Shown: positions 59,501 to 64,000 of the stretch, in pieces
Layout of the letters: the number at the start of each line of letters is the position of its first letter
Position numbering within the stretch: the first letter of the stretch is position 1
Assembly (NCBI GenBank): GCA_964036295.1
Contig: OZ038467.1
Span: forward strand, 5,077,001-5,141,000
Length of the DNA stretch: 64,000 bases
Origin: Plumapathes pennacea
Taxonomy: Eukaryota > Cnidaria > Anthozoa > Antipatharia > Myriopathidae
Reading direction: 5' to 3'
Translations under genes and position numbers: made by a program
Notes under the pieces: model-generated
The model's input: only the letters and a program-made list of their open reading frames with translations
Databases searched by the model: none
Told to the model about the DNA's origin: nothing

Positions 59501-60106
59501 ATATTTCTGCATGACCAAGTTATGCTATCAGATATTTGCCTTCTTGGAGCGACGTGTGGATATTGAGACTTAAATCGCGACCCAAAAGCCAAAAGCAAAT
59601 TCAATTTAACATTGGGATTGATGTGAGTAAACGGTTCGAGAAAACAGACGCACTAATCACAGTTAATTGTCGAGCACTGAAAGTGATAGTTGACTCGAAA
59701 CCACTATAGTCAGAATATAATGACAAGGGAAAATAAAACGTGCAAAGGAAAAAACTGATTTATCTCATGTTCCGCGTTCGTAGCGTTTTACCTCACTGAA
59801 AGCAGAAAAACATTATGGGGTACGTTCGTAAAGAAAATAGACCGAATGCAAGGAACCGAGGAACGACAGAACGACTCCGAGAGATAATATATACTGTGCA
59901 TGGTTCAACATTACATGTCAACAAAATAGACTAAATAAATAGATTCTCACCTCCAACGTCCTGATTTCGTGCTTAATCAGGTCACTGTTGGTGGAACACT
60001 GGGTCCGCAAACTGTTCAAATTCGAAGCCGAGATATCGATCATATTCTGAACCATCTTTAGCTGGTCCAGTGTTGAGACGATGTTTACATCCCCATTGCA
60101 AGACAT
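45954..60106 (-). CDS. ksr: Kinase suppressor of Ras (KSR)
   Basis: Scaffold and allosteric activator of Raf-MEK-ERK signalling. Twenty coding exons, continuous frame, 893 aa: 59951-60106, 59270-59404, 57728-57872, 56706-57005, 56173-56340, 55902-55977, 55531-55617, 54931-55025, 54138-54509, 53808-53850, 53206-53284, 52440-52532, 50954-51048, 50355-50439, 49264-49352, 48801-48897, 48343-48491, 47693-47824, 46911-47043, 45954-46106. CA1 ([15 protein letters not shown]) lies at 22-140. The atypical C1 domain has full spacing: His326, Cys339, 342, 352, 355, His360, Cys363, 371. Probable 14-3-3 sites are KRSAS240 and RTHS406EP. The FHFP ERK-docking motif is at 508-511. Kinase domain (about 591-885): GTGRFGKV, Lys625 in VAIK, His643 where the alphaC Glu is expected, HTD717-719, DFG737-739, APE770-772. 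ATG 60106 was chosen because an in-frame TAG lies just upstream. Confidence 0.95.
46204..46395. mobile_element. MITE with ACAGTA-GAACCCCGCTA ends
   Basis: AGTAGAACCCCGCTATCTTG at the left and TAGCGGGGTTCTATACTGT at the right are imperfect inverted repeats, with internal GATCGAGATAGCGGG and CGAGATAGTGGGGGATC repeats. It resembles the TA-targeting elements at 37007 and 51894. It lies in the last KSR intron. Confidence 0.7.
47256..47450. mobile_element. CCCTTTCACTCCCAA-family MITE, diverged copy
   Basis: CCTTTCACTTGCAAACTCCC at the left; GAAGAGGAAAACTGAAGTTG followed by ATCACTCCTGGGAGTAAAG at the right. These match the layout of the intact copy at 35439-35640. In a KSR intron. Confidence 0.6.
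49412..50095. repeat. 44 bp minisatellite built of four 11 bp subunits
   Basis: About 15 copies of a 44 bp unit. Each unit is four 11-mers: GGTCGGTATAT, GGTCAGTATGT, GGTCGGAATAT, GATCGGTACGT. Successive AATATGATCG marks stand at 49441, 49485 and 49529, exactly 44 bp apart. Variation is limited to a few positions (for example TACGT or TAAGT, GGTCG or GGTCA). It lies in the KSR intron between the beta3 (VAIK) and alphaC exons. Open frames across it are repeat artefacts. Confidence 0.95.
50476..50517. repeat. (CAA)n microsatellite
   Basis: About 13 CAA repeats in a KSR intron. Confidence 0.95.
50678..50701. repeat. Poly-G tract
   Basis: A run of mostly G interrupted by one T, in a KSR intron. 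Confidence 0.9.
51894..52067. mobile_element. TA-flanked pogo/Tigger-like MITE
   Basis: CAGTAAAACCTTGATATAAC at 51894 and TATATTGAGATTTCACTG ending at 52067 are imperfect inverted repeats, flanked by TA on both sides (51892-51893, 52068-52069). Internal ACCTCGCTATAACGAAACC is typical of these elements. In a KSR intron. Confidence 0.8.
52185..52384. mobile_element. CCCTTTCACTCCCAA-family MITE, diverged copy
   Basis: Contains CTCTCACCAGAAAAAATCAT, GAAAGTGCCTGATTGAACTA and GGGAGTAAAAGGTTTAAA, in the same order as the intact copy at 35439-35640. In a KSR intron. Confidence 0.65.
52741..52930. repeat. Tandem duplication of ~93 bp
   Basis: A segment starting GACATTTCAACCATCTGAGT and ending CTAAATGAACAAT occurs twice in a row with a few changes. 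In the KSR intron before the exon at 52440-52532. Confidence 0.85.
54765..54855. mobile_element. CCCTTTCACTCCCAA-family MITE fragment
   Basis: Ends GGGAGTGAAAGGGTTAAC, the family terminus with its TTAA, preceded by TTTCTCCCTACTGTATGACA and GGTGAGAGAATTAA. Only the right half is recognisable. Confidence 0.6.
55722..55760. repeat. Poly-C tract
   Basis: A run of C interrupted by single T bases, in a KSR intron. Confidence 0.9.
57300..57445 (-). mobile_element. tRNA-derived SINE
   Basis: On the minus strand the sequence from about 57437 downwards reads TGTGGCCGGGTGGCTAGGG, an A-box-like start, then CCGGACTTGAAATCCAGAGG like a serine/leucine tRNA anticodon arm, then GGTTCAAGTCCCGC, a B box. A second B-box-like GAGTTCAAATCCTCGG follows. 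Anticodon region and stems are degenerate, so this is a retroposed tRNA-like element, not a working tRNA. It lies in a KSR intron. Confidence 0.7.
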
Positions 60107-62893
60107 CCTGCGGACTTCCACGCTCTCGGAGGAACTCAACTACATTTGTTTAGGGAGGAGAACGACAAGGCACAAATGAGCTCGATGACTTCACTCGTTG
60201 CGTGAATAAGAACATTTTCTTCCTACACGTACACACCGAACAAACTCGCCATTGCATGCGTGGAGCCAGGGTACTAGTCACGTGTCTAAAATACTGACTG
60301 TAGTCCCCACCCCCTTTGCTGTCAAATTTTTGGCGCCATAAATTTTAAAAGTTTGCAACATCGAAATTGTTAGAACATTTAAAAGGTCCAATAAGGTGTT
60401 TTTATACTAAGTCTAAGAGTATGTGGTGGGTATCATTGCACTGAGTTTACATGTGATAATGATAAATTTTGAATTATCAAAAAAATCTTAAACTTACAGA
60501 CCGTGTACTTTGTGGATTTTGATGCTTTCCGTAAATACGGCCGGCCAAAAAATTGGGGGAACATTTTAGATTGCTACACCGGTACAATGAAAACAGCGCA
60601 AACAAAGGTATATTTTAAAAAATCAGCTGTTCAGAAAGTCTGAATAAAACCTTCTGTAGTGAACCAAGTTTAGGCAAAAGTGTCGGGGTCGCATGGCTCC
60701 CGCGTGACAGTCATGACGAATGCATCAACCGGGACTCAACTAGTTTTGGATTTTTGGATTATTCAATTAAGGCACGGTACTTGGCCGGACCGTGATTTGT
60801 ATCAATCGCAGCCAAAAGACGCTAAAAAACCATTTCTGGTCTAGTCATATAGAAGTGGTCATCGTGACACCCCGCCACCTAGCCGACCAAACAGGAGAGG
60901 AAACCCGACTTTGGTGACGTAACCGCGACAGATGGTTAGGAGTTGTTTTTCTGAAGGGCACTTCAAAAACTAATCGAATGCGTTTTACTGAACAAAAGTT
61001 ATTTTTAATAAATTTCCACTGGTTTGCCGTGGTGTGGACTCTTATTTACCACGATTTACGTCATCACATGGTCAAAATGTTGTGGACTCACGAGGCACTT
61101 CGCCTTCGGAGTTTAGATCGCCCGGCTAGTAATACAAAAACCATAAAAATGAGAGCGACGCAAACACAAGCCGACATACTCGTAAATTTTATTTCGCCGT
61201 GAAACCGCAAGTACAGTAAGGATAAAAAATTTCCTTTTTTTTTTCTTTTGCACTGCCGGTGAAAACTGTCAGGTTATATTCGCGCTTGTGAACTTCTTTA
61301 GTGACCTTTCGTGCTCCTAGCGTCATGCTCGTCTCATTTGCATTCTTTTTAATACATTTGTGCTTCAATGAGTCATGCGCAGAAGAAAGTGCGAGAACGA
61401 TGAGTTCACTGATATATCTGTCAAGTGAAAACGCAACTGCGTAACTGAAAGAGAAATGCGTCAAATGAAAATGAGCGACGCAAAAGCACAGGAAAAAGGA
61501 AAAAGTTTGATGCTTGTGTTGGTGCGCTTACGTCGAGCCTGTTTCCACAGCTAAAAAATATAACTAGTTCTCTGCGTTGATCTCTGTGTAGCGTGGCTGC
61601 TTCAATACGACGTTTAGTCTCCTTCTCTTGGGAGTTCGTGACGACCCAGGAAACGGCTGAGAAGGAGGCTATACGACGTTAGGCCTAATTGTAAACGGTT
61701 GTGGTGATGATGAAAAGCAGTATATAGCCCAGTTAGTTGAAACTGAAACCTTTTCAACGTACACGACCATTCTTTTTACACCCTGTGCATGCGCTCAAAA
61801 CGGAGTTGTTAAAAATTTGCACCGGCTCAGGCAATCGAGGAGAAAAGGGCGCCCGTTTGTTTTCCCACTGGGCGACTCAACACTACACTCCAACCGGCAA
61901 GACTGACTCGGCACTGCAGGCAATTGTATTGAGTGTGGTGGACACAGAGTCGTAACTAGAATGTTTTGTCTGGAGGAGGGGGTCGCGACTCCGCACAGCC
62001 AACCGGAACTGTACCGGACCCTTTGTTTTATCGCTAAGCACTAAAATAGGAGTTGCCCAAGTTGATTCAGTGACCGGCTTAAAATGAACCAATAAAAGCA
62101 CACCAATATTTTAAAATTTCGATGCCTTCTTTAGTTGTTATGATGTCCCATTTTTTTTCGGTTAGTAGAGTGTGGCGCGTAAAGGTAGCCGTTTCGTGCG
62201 CGTCATGTTTGGGCACTCGGGTCGCGCGGGAAACGCTGTTTAAATATAGCGCAAGAGCGGCTAAAATATGGTGACGCGAGAAAATCTCTACCAGACCACG
62301 GAAGAGACACACTAGCATGTAAAACAAAAAAGAAGGCAGACAATAACTTATTCAATTGGCAGTGGCAGTCGATAGGAGGTGACTAAATGTTTTGTGTTCG
62401 TCCGCGGTCAACTTCCGGGATGTATTATTTGCCGATCCTTTAATTTTGCTTTATGTTTTTAAAATTCTTTGTGCTCATATTCACTCTTTTATTGATACTG
62501 ATGTTGGTCTTTAGCTCCGTAGTCTTACTGTGACCCTCACAGTTTAAACAAGACGGCAGCTGACAAACCAACCCGCGATGTAATGGCGCAAGCTACCGTG
62601 AAACAGTTTTAAAGATCGAGGGGGTATTATAAAGAAAAACCAATATCAAAAACAATTCGCACACTGGATATGTAAATAAAACAGAACCAACTGAGTATTG
62701 GACCTTTAGACTTAATAGTAGTTCATGTAACGATTGGAGAAGGCACGGATCGTCAGGAAAGTGAAAGTGTAGCAAACTTCAAGTGATATCATCTAGGGAA
62801 ATTATTAAACTTGCCATTGATAGCGTGGCACAATTACGAGACTCGATCCATAATTACATGATAACATAATAAAAAGAGTAAGCACACCCTTAC
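60107..62893. other. KSR upstream region
   Basis: No coding exon could be supported. The KSR promoter and 5' UTR should lie just above 60106. GAGCGACGCAAA motifs recur between 61150 and 61490, in the manner of the foldback at 45653. A GAAGATCGAG-like or canonical promoter element could not be identified with confidence. Confidence 0.5.
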
Positions 62894-63034
62894 CTGAAGG
62901 TTGGTTGGATCGCTAGCGCGTCTCATTCCAAACTCGTTCAGAACACTGTCGATGCTTTTACACAGGCGCTTCGTCGGCGAAACCAATTCATAAGTTCGCC
63001 TTCGATTTGGAACAAATTTCAGCAAAGTCTTCAT
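62894..63034 (-). CDS. First coding exon of an unidentified gene, or alternative KSR first exon
   Basis: ATG at 63034 opens 47 codons beginning MKTLLKFVPNRRRTYELV and ending before a good donor (CAG, then GTAAGG). It includes TKRLCKSIDSVLNEFGMRRA. The composition looks protein-like and basic, and the donor is strong. I do not recognise the product. No following exon was identified between here and KSR. The donor is phase 0, and the second KSR coding exon (59404) also begins at phase 0, so a splice to it is possible in frame. That is only a possibility. Confidence 0.45.
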
Positions 63035-64000
63035 CGTGTAGCGAGAAAGCTAGTCCAGTTCGCAAATAAAGCTGGTAATTCAGCTGACCAGCCTGCTGTT
63101 TTATCTTGCCGACGTCAGCGGGTGGTCAGGAATATTCGTTCACCTTCGGCTCAACTCCCAGAACGCATCTTCAGAAGAGAAGTTAGTGTCATGATATCTA
63201 AAACGACAATTATGCTTGACAGACCAGCATTCATCTGTCGTAGAGACTTCCGAAACGGATACTCAAAGAACACCGCAATGATGAATTTCTGCGCTGCAAG
63301 CCAAGCGGAAAAAAGAACCAGTCGACTGACAATTTGTGAGTGGTCCACCTCTCACTTTTGTCTACATCTTAATGAACATTTTTCAATGCTGTCCGTAGGC
63401 GGGACGTTGCGTAGACCCGTGAATTATGCCCGTTCGGCTAGATCTGACTGACTTTCAAGGGTGCTCTATTATCATCGATCCGACGAAAGCAGTAAATTTA
63501 CATACTGGTTTGGGCACTGTGTCAAACGTATTTCAATGGCGTGACGTTCTACGCAGTGACCTTTCCGCGATACACAAACAAAGGCTAGGCCTTACAGGAA
63601 AAAGATTCCAATCCCTTTACGTATAAAATACGCGCGCAAAAGGAGGTACGAACAACAACAGTTACTGCACTGTCCAAACACAAGGGTTCGAAAGTTTAAA
63701 GTCCTTTTTTGTGCTGTCACGCTGTCCCTATGACGTTTATAATACGTAAACAACCAATTAAAACTGATCATTAATTTCCCCGTGTGAAGTACGCGGACCG
63801 TTTTTGACTATTAATGGTGTTCTTAAAATAGAGCCGATATATCACTGTTGAATATAGTGCGGAAGGATATCCTTATGTTAAACAAAACGATACCAATGGA
63901 AAACGAAAAACATCGGTTAACGCAAACTCAATTCGATCTTCAAATATTGCTTAAAAACTCGCTTCTAACTGGAGAGTCATTTTGTCGTCTCAGAATTACA
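63035..64000. other. Unannotated right edge
   Basis: No gene supported. The region just above 63034 contains CGACGTCAGCGGG, a CRE-like sequence that could belong to the promoter of the exon at 62894-63034. Open frames on the plus strand (for example 63122-63451) start from GTG and show no domain. Confidence 0.5.

Noticed and set aside
60107-60139. KSR start codon further upstream at 60139
   Set aside because: That frame begins with TTG and is preceded in frame by TAG; the first ATG in frame is at 60106.

Overview
This is eukaryotic nuclear DNA from an animal, most likely an anthozoan cnidarian such as a stony coral or sea anemone. The inference rests on short exons with GT-AG introns, expanded nicotinic-type Cys-loop receptor genes, many small hairpin (MITE-like) elements, and invertebrate-type KSR, Rab34/36 and histone genes. 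The species cannot be fixed from the sequence alone. All exon models below were read by hand from splice sites and frame; no search or transcript evidence was available.

Region 1 (1-33760, plus strand) is a tandem array of one nicotinic acetylcholine receptor-like gene. There are four copies: copy 1 is cut by the window edge, and copies 2, 3 and 4 are complete at 5 coding exons each. A fifth copy is a 3' pseudogene that has lost M2. The exon plan is identical in every copy: 73, 140, 45 and 110 nt, then a large last exon. Introns, flanks and even an extra signal-peptide exon were duplicated with the genes. Introns 2 alternate between two types (copies 1 and 3 against copies 2 and 4), while last exons and 3' flanks follow another pattern, so the array is a mosaic of duplication and exchange. 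Intron 2 of copy 3 carries a composite 2.5 kb insertion with a ~650 bp-arm foldback.

Region 2 (34400-43005, minus strand) is a complete 10-exon Rab34/Rab36-family GTPase gene (264 aa). Its sixth coding intron contains a divergent histone pair: H2A.X on the minus strand (C-terminus SQEY) and H2B on the plus strand, sharing a 330 bp promoter with a perfect 14 bp inverted repeat.

Region 3 (45954-60106, minus strand) is a complete 20-exon kinase suppressor of Ras (KSR) gene (893 aa). It has a CA1 region, a C1 zinc finger, 14-3-3 sites, an FxFP ERK-docking motif and an atypical kinase domain. A 44 bp higher-order minisatellite sits in the intron between the beta3 and alphaC exons. KSR scaffolds Raf-MEK-ERK signalling; no functional link to its neighbours is evident.

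Region 4 (60107-64000) is mostly non-coding and holds one likely first coding exon of an unidentified minus-strand gene, or an alternative KSR first exon. Regions 2 to 4 are rich in small inverted-repeat elements with TA or TTAA target duplications.
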